Shown here: in pieces, positions 18,261 through 26,890 of the stretch
Numbering within the stretch: the first letter of the stretch is position 1
Layout of the letters: each line of letters begins with the position of its first letter
Assembly (NCBI RefSeq): GCF_004124325.1
Contig: NZ_QBDT01000001.1
Location: 2,728,001 to 2,792,000, forward strand
Length of the DNA stretch: 64,000 bases
Source: Streptomyces sp. L2
GTDB lineage: Bacteria > Actinomycetota > Actinomycetes > Streptomycetales > Streptomycetaceae
Reading direction: 5' to 3'
Notes under the pieces: model-generated
Databases searched by the model: none
The model's input: the letters and a program-made list of their open reading frames with translations, nothing else
What the model was told of the DNA's origin: nothing
Made by a program: the position numbers and the translations under genes

Positions 18261-19155
18261 CAAGTCCGAGCAGCAGCGACTCAGCGTCTTCAAGACCTAC
18301 AAGCTGTACGTCGGCGGGAAGTTCCCGCGTTCCGAGAGCGGCCGGGTGTACGAGGTGACCGACGCAAAGGGCAAGTGGCTGGCCAACGCGCCGCTCTCCT
18401 CCCGCAAGGACGCCCGGGACGCGGTCGTCGCCGCACGCAAGGCGTTCGGCGGCTGGTCGGGCGCGACGGCGTACAACAGGGGCCAGGTCCTCTACCGCGT
18501 CGCCGAGATGCTGGAGGGCCGCCGCGAGCAGTTCACCCGCGAGGTCGCCGACGCCGAGGGCCTGTCCAAGTCCAAGGCTGCCGCCCTGGTGGACGCCACC
18601 ATCGACCGCTGGGTCTGGTACGCCGGCTGGACCGACAAGATCGCCCAGGTGGTGGGCGGCGGCAACCCGGTCGCGGGCCCGTACTTCAACCTCTCCTCCC
18701 CGGAGCCGACGGGTGTCGTAGCCGTCCTGGCTCCCCAGGAGTCCTCCTTCCTGGGCCTGGTCTCGGTCCTCGCCCCCGTGATCGCCACCGGCAACACGGC
18801 GATCGTCATCGCCTCCGAGAAGTCCCCGCTCCCCGCTCTCTCCCTCGGCGAGGTCCTGGCCACGTCCGACGTCCCGGGCGGCGTGGTCAACGTCCTGTCC
18901 GGCCGTACGGCGGAGATCGCGACCCCGTTGGCCGCCCACCAGGACGTCAACGCGATCGACCTCGCGGGCGCGGACGAGGTGCTGGCCAAGGAGCTGGAGA
19001 TCTCCGCGGCCGACAACCTCAAGCGCGTCCTGCGTCCACAGCCTGTGGACGACTGGTCGGCGACCCCCGGCATCGACCGCATGACGGCCTTCCTGGAAAC
19101 GAAGACGGTCTGGCACCCCACGGGTTCCCTGGGCGCGTCAGGCTCCGCGTACTGA
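18253..19155 (+). CDS. Truncated, probably inactive aldehyde dehydrogenase-like protein
   Basis: These 300 residues follow the N-terminal and coenzyme-binding part of an ALDH (KLYVGGKFPRSESGRVYEV ... PEPTGVVAVLAPQESSFLGLVSVLAPVIATGNTAIVI). The catalytic parts are missing: no FTGS loop, no ELGGK Glu, no catalytic Cys. It starts inside the stop of the preceding ALDH. The pair (484 + 300 residues) resembles ALDH16, which carries a catalytic and a shortened non-catalytic ALDH domain in one chain, so this may be a structural partner subunit. Confidence 0.85.
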   Translation: MSDKSEQQRLSVFKTYKLYVGGKFPRSESGRVYEVTDAKGKWLANAPLSSRKDARDAVVAARKAFGGWSGATAYNRGQVLYRVAEMLEGRREQFTREVADAEGLSKSKAAALVDATIDRWVWYAGWTDKIAQVVGGGNPVAGPYFNLSSPEPTGVVAVLAPQESSFLGLVSVLAPVIATGNTAIVIASEKSPLPALSLGEVLATSDVPGGVVNVLSGRTAEIATPLAAHQDVNAIDLAGADEVLAKELEISAADNLKRVLRPQPVDDWSATPGIDRMTAFLETKTVWHPTGSLGASGSAY

Positions 19156-19197
19156 CACTCGCCTCGTAATCCCTGGGCGCCAAGCCGCCACACAGAC

Positions 19198-19239
19198 GAG
19201 AGCCGCGGTTCCCCTCCGTCCGGGGGAAGCGCGGCTCTC
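19198..19239. terminator. Terminator after the deoC-ALDH operon
   Basis: gagagccgcg (19198-19207) pairs with cgcggctctc (19230-19239), and an inner ttcccc/ggggga complement extends the stem. It lies between the ALDH-like gene and the convergent small gene at 19244. Confidence 0.8.
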
Positions 19240-19243
19240 TCCG

Positions 19244-19483
19244 TCAGAGCACCTCACCCCGACTGCGCGCATTGGCCTTGGCGACCCGCGCCCGAACCAC
19301 CGCCCCCTCTCCGCCCTCCGGCTCGACGTCACCGGGCAACGCCGTCCACTCGACACCCCCGGCGGGCGGCCGCAGCCAGACATACCCGTCGAGGTGATCC
19401 ATGACGATCCCGCGCCGGGCGCGCCGGGTGTCGTAGGCGGGCGAACCGACGGGAAGGCGGCCGGAAATGGTGGGGCGACTCAA
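19244..19483 (-). CDS. Small conserved hypothetical protein, 79 residues
   Basis: The frame begins at TTG 19483 with a strong Shine-Dalgarno (AGGAGG, five bases upstream on the minus strand). The protein has a basic N-terminus (RLPVGSPAYDTRRARRGIV), then MDHLDGYVWLRPPAGGVEWTALPGDVEP and a basic tail. I do not recognise the family. The middle part looks like a small beta domain. Its place next to the HTH/DUF397 pair, where Streptomyces often has such short genes, supports it. Confidence 0.6.
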   Translation of the reverse strand: MSRPTISGRLPVGSPAYDTRRARRGIVMDHLDGYVWLRPPAGGVEWTALPGDVEPEGGEGAVVRARVAKANARSRGEVL

Positions 19484-19691
19484 CTATGCCTCCTGGGCGA
19501 TGACTCTCTCTCGCCGTTCAGCGTCCCGGTCCACAACCACCCCAGAACAGGGTGAAGCCGTTCCGCACGCGAATCCGGAACGCCCGCCACCTGCCCTCTT
19601 TCACCGTTCGCAGCCAAACTGTCACCGAACGCGACTACCGTGAACGGCAGATGACGTCCCCTCAGGGACGCGGAACGACCAGGGGGACCCC

Positions 19692-20540
19692 ATGACCCAA
19701 CCCGCCCGCGACCTCAACCCCGCCCGCTCGGCCCGCGAGCTCTACGGCGTCGAACTCCACCGCCAACGCCAGCTCGCCGGCCTCTCCCTGGACCGCCTGT
19801 CGGACATCGTCAACTACAGCAAGACCCACCTGCACGGGGTGGAGACTGGGGAACGGCTCCCCTTGCCCCCGATCTCGGAGAAGCTGGACGTGGCATTCGG
19901 CACGGGCGAGTTGTTCCAGGGGCTGTGGGGAACGGTGAAGCGGGAGCACTCGCCAAGGCGGTTCGACCATTGCCTGGAGTTGGAGGCACGGGCGGCACGG
20001 ATTCAGGAGTTCGGTGCGAGCGTCATCCCTGGGCTGCTCCAGACACCGGCCTATATGCGAGCACTATTCGAAGAAGGTGAGCGAGGAAGGTCACCCAAGG
20101 AGATCGATGGTCTGGTCGCAGCTCGCATGGGCCGCCAGGAAGTCTTGCGCGGAGGTGGCTCACCGGACTGCTGGTGGGTTCTCGGCGAGGCAACCCTTCG
20201 GCTTGCTGTGGGCGGCCCGTTGGTGATGCGCGAGCAGCTCGCAGCCTTGCTGCCCCTGGTTAACACCCGCCGCACCACAATCCAGGTAGCTCCGTTCGCG
20301 TTGGGCGCATGTTCCCTGACAAGCGGCGCGCTCATCCTGCTCACGCTCCCAGACAACTCCACCACCGTGTACCACGAGGGTGCTGGGTACGGAGAGATCT
20401 TCGACGACCGCGAGACTGTCACTCGGCGTATGGGAGACTTCGATTATATGAAGGCATGCGCTCTCTCGCCTCGGGAGTCCGCAGCGTTGATCCAAGCAGT
20501 GTTGGAGTCATACGAGCCATGCGAGTCACCCCGGAGCTGA
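19692..20540 (+). CDS. XRE-family HTH regulator with DUF5753 domain
   Basis: These 282 residues have a helix-turn-helix at about 20-65 (ELHRQRQLAGLSLDRLSDIVNYSKTHLHGVETG). The C-terminal DUF5753-type domain contains FGASVIPGLLQTPAYMRALFEE and the region QVAPFALGACSLTSGALILLTLPD. This class is very common in Streptomyces, usually paired with a DUF397 protein as here (22-bp overlap); some pairs influence development or antibiotic production. A GGGGGACCCC precedes the ATG. The 3' half is less GC-rich than its neighbours, fitting an accessory region. Confidence 0.9.
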   Translation: MTQPARDLNPARSARELYGVELHRQRQLAGLSLDRLSDIVNYSKTHLHGVETGERLPLPPISEKLDVAFGTGELFQGLWGTVKREHSPRRFDHCLELEARAARIQEFGASVIPGLLQTPAYMRALFEEGERGRSPKEIDGLVAARMGRQEVLRGGGSPDCWWVLGEATLRLAVGGPLVMREQLAALLPLVNTRRTTIQVAPFALGACSLTSGALILLTLPDNSTTVYHEGAGYGEIFDDRETVTRRMGDFDYMKACALSPRESAALIQAVLESYEPCESPRS

Positions 20541-20728
20541 ACACCGCATGCTGGCGCAGGTCCTCCTACAGCGGGGGCGAGCAGGGAGACGCCTGCGTCG
20601 AGGTCTGTGACGCCGTCCCCGGCACGATCCCCGTCCGAGACAGCAAGAACCCGACCGGCCCCGTCCTCCTGCTCGGCACCGCCGCTTGGCGCCCGTTCGT
20701 CAACGGTGTCACAGACGGCAATCTGTAA
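20519..20728 (+). CDS. DUF397 domain protein
   Basis: This 69-residue protein has the DUF397 signature: WRRSSYSGGEQGDACVEVCD, then IPVRDSKNPTGPVLLLGTAAWRPFVNGV. The ATG at 20519 overlaps the preceding HTH gene by 22 bp, so translation is coupled. Family members act with the upstream HTH partner, perhaps as an antagonist; the mechanism is unsettled. Confidence 0.9.
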   Translation: MRVTPELNTACWRRSSYSGGEQGDACVEVCDAVPGTIPVRDSKNPTGPVLLLGTAAWRPFVNGVTDGNL

Positions 20729-20740
20729 GTCGTACGACGA

Positions 20741-20774
20741 GAACGGGCCCCGGAGGTCGTCCCGGGGCCCGTTC
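20741..20774. terminator. Strong hairpin terminator after the DUF397 gene
   Basis: A perfect 13-bp stem (20741-20753 with 20762-20774, gaacgggccccgg and complement) has an eight-base loop. It lies between the DUF397 gene and the convergent immunity gene and may serve both. Confidence 0.85.
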
Positions 20775-20824
20775 GGAACAAGGCGGTCGGCAAGCCGCCT
20801 AGCCCGCCGCTGCTCCCCTACCGC

Positions 20825-21427
20825 TCACTCGTCCTTGACGAGGTACTCGACGGAGTCCACGACGAACTCGCCGTACTGAAGCGCAGAACCGATGGACTCC
20901 AGCCTGGCATACTGATCCGAGGAGAGAGACACCCCGGGGACCGCAGTGATCACCCTCAGCAGCAGCCGTAGAGCCAAGTCCGGAGTACAGCGGCGCGCGC
21001 AGTCGACAAGCGCCGCAGTCACCTCGGTCTCCAGCGACCGTACCTGCTGGATCTCGGCCACCACTGCGTCGAGGCAGGCCGCTCCGTCGTTCGCGTCCAC
21101 GCCGGTGAACGGACGCACATCTGTTGTCGACGACAGTCGCGCGTCACACAGGTCAACGACTGTCTGGGTCCACTGTGCTCCCGAGATCAACGCGAAAGGC
21201 GGCAGATAGTCCGTCCCGGCCTCCCACAGCACCTCCAGCGTCTTCGTCGGAAGGCCGTCCAGGAGCGTCTGAGCATCGCGTCGGACGGCCAGGACATATT
21301 CGGCGTCCGGGTAGGCAAGCCATTTGGCAACCACGTCAGAGGCCGTAGGCCCGTCGAAGCACCAGTCCTCGTGGAAGAAAGTCATCACCCACGAGACACC
21401 GAAGTCAAACTCCGTGAACCGCTGCAC
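20825..21427 (-). CDS. Candidate immunity protein for the adjacent polymorphic toxin
   Basis: The 200-residue protein starts at GTG 21427 with GGAGG nine bases upstream, only 15 bp after the toxin gene on the same strand. Its N-terminus (WVMTFFHEDWCFDGPTASDVVAKWL) resembles the start of CdiI-type contact-inhibition immunity proteins (YFHxDW pattern). The remaining helical sequence is not recognised. There is no signal peptide, so it is cytoplasmic, as immunity proteins to nuclease toxins are. Function is inferred from position and this motif. Confidence 0.65.
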   Translation of the reverse strand: MQRFTEFDFGVSWVMTFFHEDWCFDGPTASDVVAKWLAYPDAEYVLAVRRDAQTLLDGLPTKTLEVLWEAGTDYLPPFALISGAQWTQTVVDLCDARLSSTTDVRPFTGVDANDGAACLDAVVAEIQQVRSLETEVTAALVDCARRCTPDLALRLLLRVITAVPGVSLSSDQYARLESIGSALQYGEFVVDSVEYLVKDE

Positions 21428-21442
21428 TGCATATCACCTCCG

Positions 21443-24400
21443 TCACTTCGGATAGAAGGTCTGCACGTAGTAGCCGCGAGGGTGCTTGGGCATCCCATCC
21501 CGCCTGGGCGCCTTCACCAGCTTGAGGAAGAACCCGTTACCGGCGTCCACAGTAGGCCGGTCCCCCCAGTAGACCTTGCCCAGGGAAGTGCCCTCAGAGC
21601 CGAAGGTGCCGCTCAACTTCAACTCGACCGAGCCGCCCTGCCTCCGCATCCACGTGCTGATCCTGCTGGCATTCTTCTCCAGAGCAAAGTCGAGGACCTT
21701 CTGTGCCGTCGCTTCGTCGAGCCACACACTGTTCGCCGTTGGCCTACCCGACTCTCGCGTCTTCCTCGCGGCCAGAGCCTTCGCCTCCTGCTCATTCGGT
21801 CGCACGTGCTCCGCGAGGGTGTGCGCGTCGCGGAACTGGGTCTCGTCCAGCGCCAGATTGTCGCAGTTGTGGACCAGGACCGGGCTGCTGCCGGCGACCG
21901 CGTAGAAGGTGTGCAGCTCGGAGACGGTCAGGTCATAGACCGTCCGAGGTGCCGCTTCATGCCGGTCGTACAGTGCGGCCACCGTGCGGACGGTTCCGTC
22001 CGGACCGGGCAAGGCGTCTCCGCGCCGCAGGTCGGAGGCCAGGGTCCAGCCATGGTCGGTGACGTAGAACCGGTGGCCGGGTGTGCTGGTGAGGTGTCCG
22101 CCGCCGGTGAGGACGATATCGACCAGGTCCACGGTGGTGTGGTGGAACGTCCGGGTGACCGGTTCGCCCTGGGCGCGTCCGGTCGCCGGGTCGATGGCCA
22201 ATAGCAGATCACCGATCCGTACGTCACGAAGTGTCTTCCGGCTACCGTTGGCGAGAACCACCTGGGTGGTGCCGGGGAAGCTGTTCACCGAGCATGCCGT
22301 CCGCGCTTCTTCGTACACCTCGGCCTGGTGTTCGATGTCAGCCAGCGTCTTCGCGTCGACGTCCAGCGCCTTGAGGGCCTTCAGGGCGTCTTCCACCCCC
22401 TTCCCTGACCGCATCGCGGCGTCCACGCTTCGGATCGCCTCGGTGATCTTCCCGAGCGGACCGCCGAGCGGAAGCCAGGTGGCGGCCCAGGCGCAGTCGC
22501 TGAGGCTGCCGTCGCCGTCACCGGTGACCTTGTGGTAGCAGCCGGTGAAGTCACCCTCGATCGACTTTGCGATGCCCTTCCAGACGTCGAAAGTCACGTC
22601 CAGGGCGGATACCTTGACCTTCTTGCTCAGGCCCTTGACCGTCACCGTCTTGAGGAAGACCGTGTTCTCGGCCGGGCACCCGGACTCGGTGGCGGGCACG
22701 TCCGGGTTGAGGCACAGGTAGTAGCTGACCACCGCGTCGAAGTGTGCGATGAACACCAGCGTGTTGCAGTTGAAGTTGTGACACTCGTTGGGCAGGCGTT
22801 CCGGGTCGCCGTCCTGTTTGATCTCGTCGATGACGGAGAACACACCACCGACTCCCGTCGCGGCACCGGTCTGCACCTGCTGGTTGGCCTTCTCCTTCTC
22901 GGCCTTGTCGGCGGCGTCTTGTGCTTCCTTGGCGTACTTGTTCGCGTCCTTGGCTGCCTGTTCGGCCTCTGTTGCGGCGGTGTCTGCTCGGTCGGCTGCG
23001 GAGCGGGCGTCCTTGGCGTCCTGTTGGGCCTGGGCTGCTGCGGTGCGGGCGGCGGAGGCGTCGAGTTCGGCGGTGTCGGCGGAGTCGCGGGCGTCTTTGG
23101 CGTAGCCCTCGGCCTTGCCGGCGGCCTTGTCGGCTGCGTCGGCGTCGTCGGTGGCTTGTTGGTCGTAGGTGATGGTGCGGGCCAGGGCGGCTGCTGCTTT
23201 GGAGGCCGCGGTGGCGGCGTCGGCCGCGTAGGTCAGGGCGTCCTTGGAGTAGGTGAGGGCGTCGGCGGCGTATCGGGCGGCGTTGGCCGCGTGCTGGTAG
23301 GCCTCCTTGGCGTCTCCCTTCGCCTGGTCGGCGAGGTTCTTGGCGGCGTCGGCCTCGGCCGTGGCGTTCTTGGCGTGGGCGTCGGCGACGGCTTGCTGCT
23401 GTTCGGCGATCGTCTTGGATGCCTGTCCGGTGAGGACGACCAGGCCGGCGGCGGAGTCGGTGGTGATGTAGGGGGAGCCGAGCTGGACGGCGTCGTTGGC
23501 CGGGGCGGCGACTTGCTGTGCCGACGTGCCGGCGTCCACGGCGGCCTGGGCGGTGACGTGGGCGTAGCCGACGGCTTTCGCCGCGGCCGCGACCGCGTTG
23601 CCGGCTTCCTGGTCCGCCTGGTCCGCCTGGGTTTTGGCGTCCTTGGCGTGTCCTTCGGCCTCGTTCGCGAGTTTGACGGCTGTTTTTGCCTGGGAGGAGG
23701 CGTCCTGGGAGGCTTTGATGGCGTCGGCGGCGGCGCTGGTCGCGGTTTTCACGTCCGCGTCGGCCTTGAGTTTGTCGGCCTGGGCGGCGTCGGCGTCGGA
23801 GCGGGCGCGTTTGGCGGCTGCTTCGGCGCGGGTGGCCGCGGCGTCGGCGTCGGCTGCCGCCTTGGTGGCGGCGTCGGCCGCGGACTGGGCCTTGGTCGCT
23901 GCGGTTTCGGCGTCGTCGGCGTGCTGGTCGGCGTCGTTGGCGGCGGTGCGGGCGGCGTCGGCCGCGTCGCCGGAGTCCAGTGAGTCGGCGTAGGCGTCCT
24001 TGGCGTCGGCCTTGGCGCGGGCGGCGTTGGCCTTCTGTTTGGCGTCCCAGGCGTCGTCGCGTTTGTCCCTGGCGTCGCCGGCGGCCTTGACCGCGTCGTC
24101 GCGCTTGGAGCCGGCCGTCTTCTCCGCGGCCTCCGCCTTGTCCTTGGCGTCCTTGGCCTTCGTCGCCTCGGACAGGGCCGTCGTCTTGTCGGTGGCGGCT
24201 TCCGCCTGTTTCGCGGCGGCGGTCTCCTTCGCCGCCTTGGCGGTCTTCTCCTCGGCCTCGGCGTCGAGGCGCCGGGCGTGGGCGTCGGCGGCGGCCGCCT
24301 TCGCGTCGCCCTCCGCCTTGACCGCGACCGTCAGCTTGCTCTCGGCGGTCTCCTTGTCCTTCTTCGCGTTGTCGCGGTGCACCTTCGCCGCGTCCGCCGC

Positions 24401-26365
24401 GGCCTTGGCCTGCGACTCGGCCGTCTTCGCGGCCTCCTTGCGGAACTCCGCCTTCGACTGCGCCGCCTGGGCGAGCGCACGCTCGGCGACGGTCTGGCTG
24501 TCGGCGGCCGAGGCGCGGGTGGCGGCCTCGGCCGTCTCGCCGGCCTTCACCATCGCCGCGAGCGCGGCCACGGCTCCCTTGGTCACCTGTGCTTTCTGCT
24601 GACCGACCAGCAGGCCGCGGCCCCGGGGAGCGCCGTTGGCGTCGGCGATGTCGTACGCGGCCTGCATGGCCTGGTCGGAGGTGGTGCCGGCCTTCTGTGC
24701 GGCGGTGAGCTGGGCCTTGAGGACGGCGAGTTGCGCCTTCGCTCCGGTTCGGGCGTCGGTGACGCCCTTCTTCGCCTTGCTGAACTGCGCCTTCGACGGG
24801 TACGAGAGGGTGTCGGCGCCTTGGTGGCCCTTGGGGACGAGCCGGAACTTCTGCCCGTCGCTGTTGTCGCAGCTCCACAGCCAGGAGTCCTTGCCGTTGG
24901 CGAACGAGTTAAGGTCCAGGCACTTGTCCGTAGCGGCATTGCGCAGCTCACTGGCGGCGTGGGCGTCGAAGTTCCACCGCTGGGCCGCCGAGCCGTTGCA
25001 GGTCCAGATCTGGATCTTGGTGCCGTTGGCGTCGTCGCTGCTCTTCACGTCCAGGCACTTCTGCGCGTTGATGTTGCGCAGGGCGTAGCCGCCGTCGTCG
25101 CCGAAGACCTGCCACCTCTGGGCACTGGTGTCATTGCAGGTGTAGATCTGGACGGGGGTGCCGTTGGTCTTCCCCGAGCCCTGCACGTCCAGGCACTTGC
25201 CCCTGGCGGCGACGACCTGGATGACCGCCGGGGAGTCGCCGACCCAGCCGAGGCCACCGGGGCTCCAGTAGTCCTGCCAGCGGGTGAGGTGGTCGGCGAC
25301 CCAGGAGTGTCCCAGCATGGTGCTGAGCGCCTTCGCCCCCTTGGCGAGCGCGCCGACGGCGTCCTTGTTCGCGTCCAGGACCTCGTCGCGCTGGGTGGCC
25401 TGGGAGGCGACCTCCTTCTGCCACTCCTCGGCCGCGGTCGCCGTCACGTTGCCCAGCACACCGTCCGGGTCGAGCGGGTCACGCCAACCGCATGCGGCGA
25501 AACGGGACTTCACGTCCTCCACGGCTATGCGGTACTCCGGCGTGCCCGGCGCGGGAGCCACGTGCGGGAAACCGCCCGAGGAGAGGAACAGGCGGGCGTC
25601 GTCAGCCCCCGCCTTCGTGCCCGGTCCGCCGTGCATCCACTCGAACGCGTTGTGCTCGGCAAGGGCACGGTTCCACTCCGCGGTCGTCTTGCCGTCCGGG
25701 GCCGGATCCTTCCCGTAGAGGGGGGTGCCCAGCGCGTCGACGGCTGTCAGGGTGCTAGTGCCGGCCCTCGGGGTCTCGTCCTGGTAGAAGTCCTCGTCGC
25801 TCTGCCAGAACCTGTCGGCCACCCACGCGGACAGGCCCGTCTGGTTGTAGAAACTCTTGTCGCCATCAGGGGGTGAGTGGAACCCGGTCTCGGTGAACCC
25901 GGCGGGTGTCTCCAGGCCGGCCAGGGGCTTCTGCCAGCCATCCCGAAGCGCCGACAGACCGGCCATCTCCTTGTCCGCCGCGTCACGGTCGGCCTGATAC
26001 GCCGTCGCGAGCGGCGTCTTCGCCCAGTTGTCCCGGTCGGCCAGGGCGTGCAGCATGTCGGCCGGCTGGTCGAGGCCGTTCTGCGCGGTGGAGGCCATCG
26101 ACGGGCCGCCCAGGCGCAGTACGTCGGACATCAGGCACTGGTCCTGGCGCAACTGCTCGGCGCTCGTGTCCTGGTACCAGGGGTAGGAGTCGGCCGAGGG
26201 AGCGGTCACCGGGCTCGGCAGGCCACCAGGATGAACCGCCAGTCCGGCCAGAACCGCCAGAGCGGCGACCGAGGTGACGGCGGGCGTGAACTTTCGTGAT
26301 CTTCGTGATGCGGGCAGGCGGAACCACGGTCTGGGGCGCAAAAGAGCAACCCTTCCTGCGGTCAT
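21443..26365 (-). CDS. Secreted polymorphic toxin: lectin, coiled coil, Hint and RNase A-like C-terminus
   Basis: A 1640-residue exported protein. Residues 1-48 form a signal peptide (basic, then VTSVAALAVLAGLAV). Residues about 375-510 are a ricin-B lectin repeat with three KCLDV/KCLDL ... QRW/QKF units. About 540-1165 is Ala/Lys/Asp/Glu-rich coiled coil. About 1175-1350 is a Cys-containing globular part (NECHNFNCNTLVF). Residues 1358-1500 are a Hint autoprotease: first Cys in CSVNSFPGTTQV, TPGHRFYV block B, and VLVHN-C1501. The last 139 residues (1502-1640) fit the bacterial RNase A-like toxin fold, with HTLAEHV and a YYVQTFYP end. The toxin would be freed by Hint cleavage. Confidence 0.85.
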   Translation of the reverse strand: MTAGRVALLRPRPWFRLPASRRSRKFTPAVTSVAALAVLAGLAVHPGGLPSPVTAPSADSYPWYQDTSAEQLRQDQCLMSDVLRLGGPSMASTAQNGLDQPADMLHALADRDNWAKTPLATAYQADRDAADKEMAGLSALRDGWQKPLAGLETPAGFTETGFHSPPDGDKSFYNQTGLSAWVADRFWQSDEDFYQDETPRAGTSTLTAVDALGTPLYGKDPAPDGKTTAEWNRALAEHNAFEWMHGGPGTKAGADDARLFLSSGGFPHVAPAPGTPEYRIAVEDVKSRFAACGWRDPLDPDGVLGNVTATAAEEWQKEVASQATQRDEVLDANKDAVGALAKGAKALSTMLGHSWVADHLTRWQDYWSPGGLGWVGDSPAVIQVVAARGKCLDVQGSGKTNGTPVQIYTCNDTSAQRWQVFGDDGGYALRNINAQKCLDVKSSDDANGTKIQIWTCNGSAAQRWNFDAHAASELRNAATDKCLDLNSFANGKDSWLWSCDNSDGQKFRLVPKGHQGADTLSYPSKAQFSKAKKGVTDARTGAKAQLAVLKAQLTAAQKAGTTSDQAMQAAYDIADANGAPRGRGLLVGQQKAQVTKGAVAALAAMVKAGETAEAATRASAADSQTVAERALAQAAQSKAEFRKEAAKTAESQAKAAADAAKVHRDNAKKDKETAESKLTVAVKAEGDAKAAAADAHARRLDAEAEEKTAKAAKETAAAKQAEAATDKTTALSEATKAKDAKDKAEAAEKTAGSKRDDAVKAAGDARDKRDDAWDAKQKANAARAKADAKDAYADSLDSGDAADAARTAANDADQHADDAETAATKAQSAADAATKAAADADAAATRAEAAAKRARSDADAAQADKLKADADVKTATSAAADAIKASQDASSQAKTAVKLANEAEGHAKDAKTQADQADQEAGNAVAAAAKAVGYAHVTAQAAVDAGTSAQQVAAPANDAVQLGSPYITTDSAAGLVVLTGQASKTIAEQQQAVADAHAKNATAEADAAKNLADQAKGDAKEAYQHAANAARYAADALTYSKDALTYAADAATAASKAAAALARTITYDQQATDDADAADKAAGKAEGYAKDARDSADTAELDASAARTAAAQAQQDAKDARSAADRADTAATEAEQAAKDANKYAKEAQDAADKAEKEKANQQVQTGAATGVGGVFSVIDEIKQDGDPERLPNECHNFNCNTLVFIAHFDAVVSYYLCLNPDVPATESGCPAENTVFLKTVTVKGLSKKVKVSALDVTFDVWKGIAKSIEGDFTGCYHKVTGDGDGSLSDCAWAATWLPLGGPLGKITEAIRSVDAAMRSGKGVEDALKALKALDVDAKTLADIEHQAEVYEEARTACSVNSFPGTTQVVLANGSRKTLRDVRIGDLLLAIDPATGRAQGEPVTRTFHHTTVDLVDIVLTGGGHLTSTPGHRFYVTDHGWTLASDLRRGDALPGPDGTVRTVAALYDRHEAAPRTVYDLTVSELHTFYAVAGSSPVLVHNCDNLALDETQFRDAHTLAEHVRPNEQEAKALAARKTRESGRPTANSVWLDEATAQKVLDFALEKNASRISTWMRRQGGSVELKLSGTFGSEGTSLGKVYWGDRPTVDAGNGFFLKLVKAPRRDGMPKHPRGYYVQTFYPK

Positions 26366-26890
26366 GGGGGGCGCGGCCGGCGGTGCGGCCGAGGAGCAGA
26401 GGTACAGCCGGACGGACCTGAAACGCCCTCAGCAGATCGCTGAGGTGACCTCAGATGCGAGTGCCTTCGACTGACTCGCGGCATGCGGACGTCCGAAAAG
26501 ACGGCAAGGACGGCAGGACGGCATGACGAAGCGACCCCTCCCCGTGAGCGACGGCGTTCCCCCGGTCGCTGACTGACGCACGTGCGGCTACGGACTGGTC
26601 AGGCCCTGATCACGTGCGGTGACAGCCTAGGCGAAAGAGTGCAAGGTCGTACAGAGGTTCGATACTGGGGTGGCGTGAACCGTGCGCGTGACCACCGCCG
26701 TTGCCGGCGGCCGGCAGTCCCCGTCCACCCCGGGATTCCATGGAGATTGTGTGTCTTCCATCGGGATGTACGGGAGAGCCGTGGGCGCGGAAGCTTCATA
26801 TGATTGGCTGATCCGCGATGTGCCCGGAAGACGCGGACGGCCGCGCCTCCCGGAGGAGGTGCGGCCGTCCGTGTTGCTGGAAGGGCCCGG
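26366..26890. other. Intergenic region upstream of the toxin gene
   Basis: This 525-bp gap separates the toxin gene from the FAD reductase gene. Apart from the terminator at 26834-26871 I see no supported feature. Short frames here (for example from 26582 and 26682) have no family features or convincing ribosome site. The toxin promoter should lie here but no clear -35/-10 pair stands out. Confidence 0.5.
26834..26871 (-). terminator. Terminator after the FAD reductase operon
   Basis: cggacggccgc (26834-26844) pairs perfectly with gcggccgtccg (26861-26871) across a 16-base loop, just beyond the stop of the minus-strand reductase gene. Confidence 0.75.

Noticed and set aside
22551..24878. Long 775-codon frame inside the toxin gene, same strand
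   Set aside because: It is an Arg/Gly-rich shadow in another frame of the Ala-rich coiled coil; the 1640-codon frame has a signal peptide and recognisable domains.
22532..25876. Long + strand frames opposite the toxin gene (483 and 532 codons)
   Set aside because: Antisense shadows: Gly/Val/Leu repeats that mirror the Ala-rich codons on the minus strand, with no domain features.
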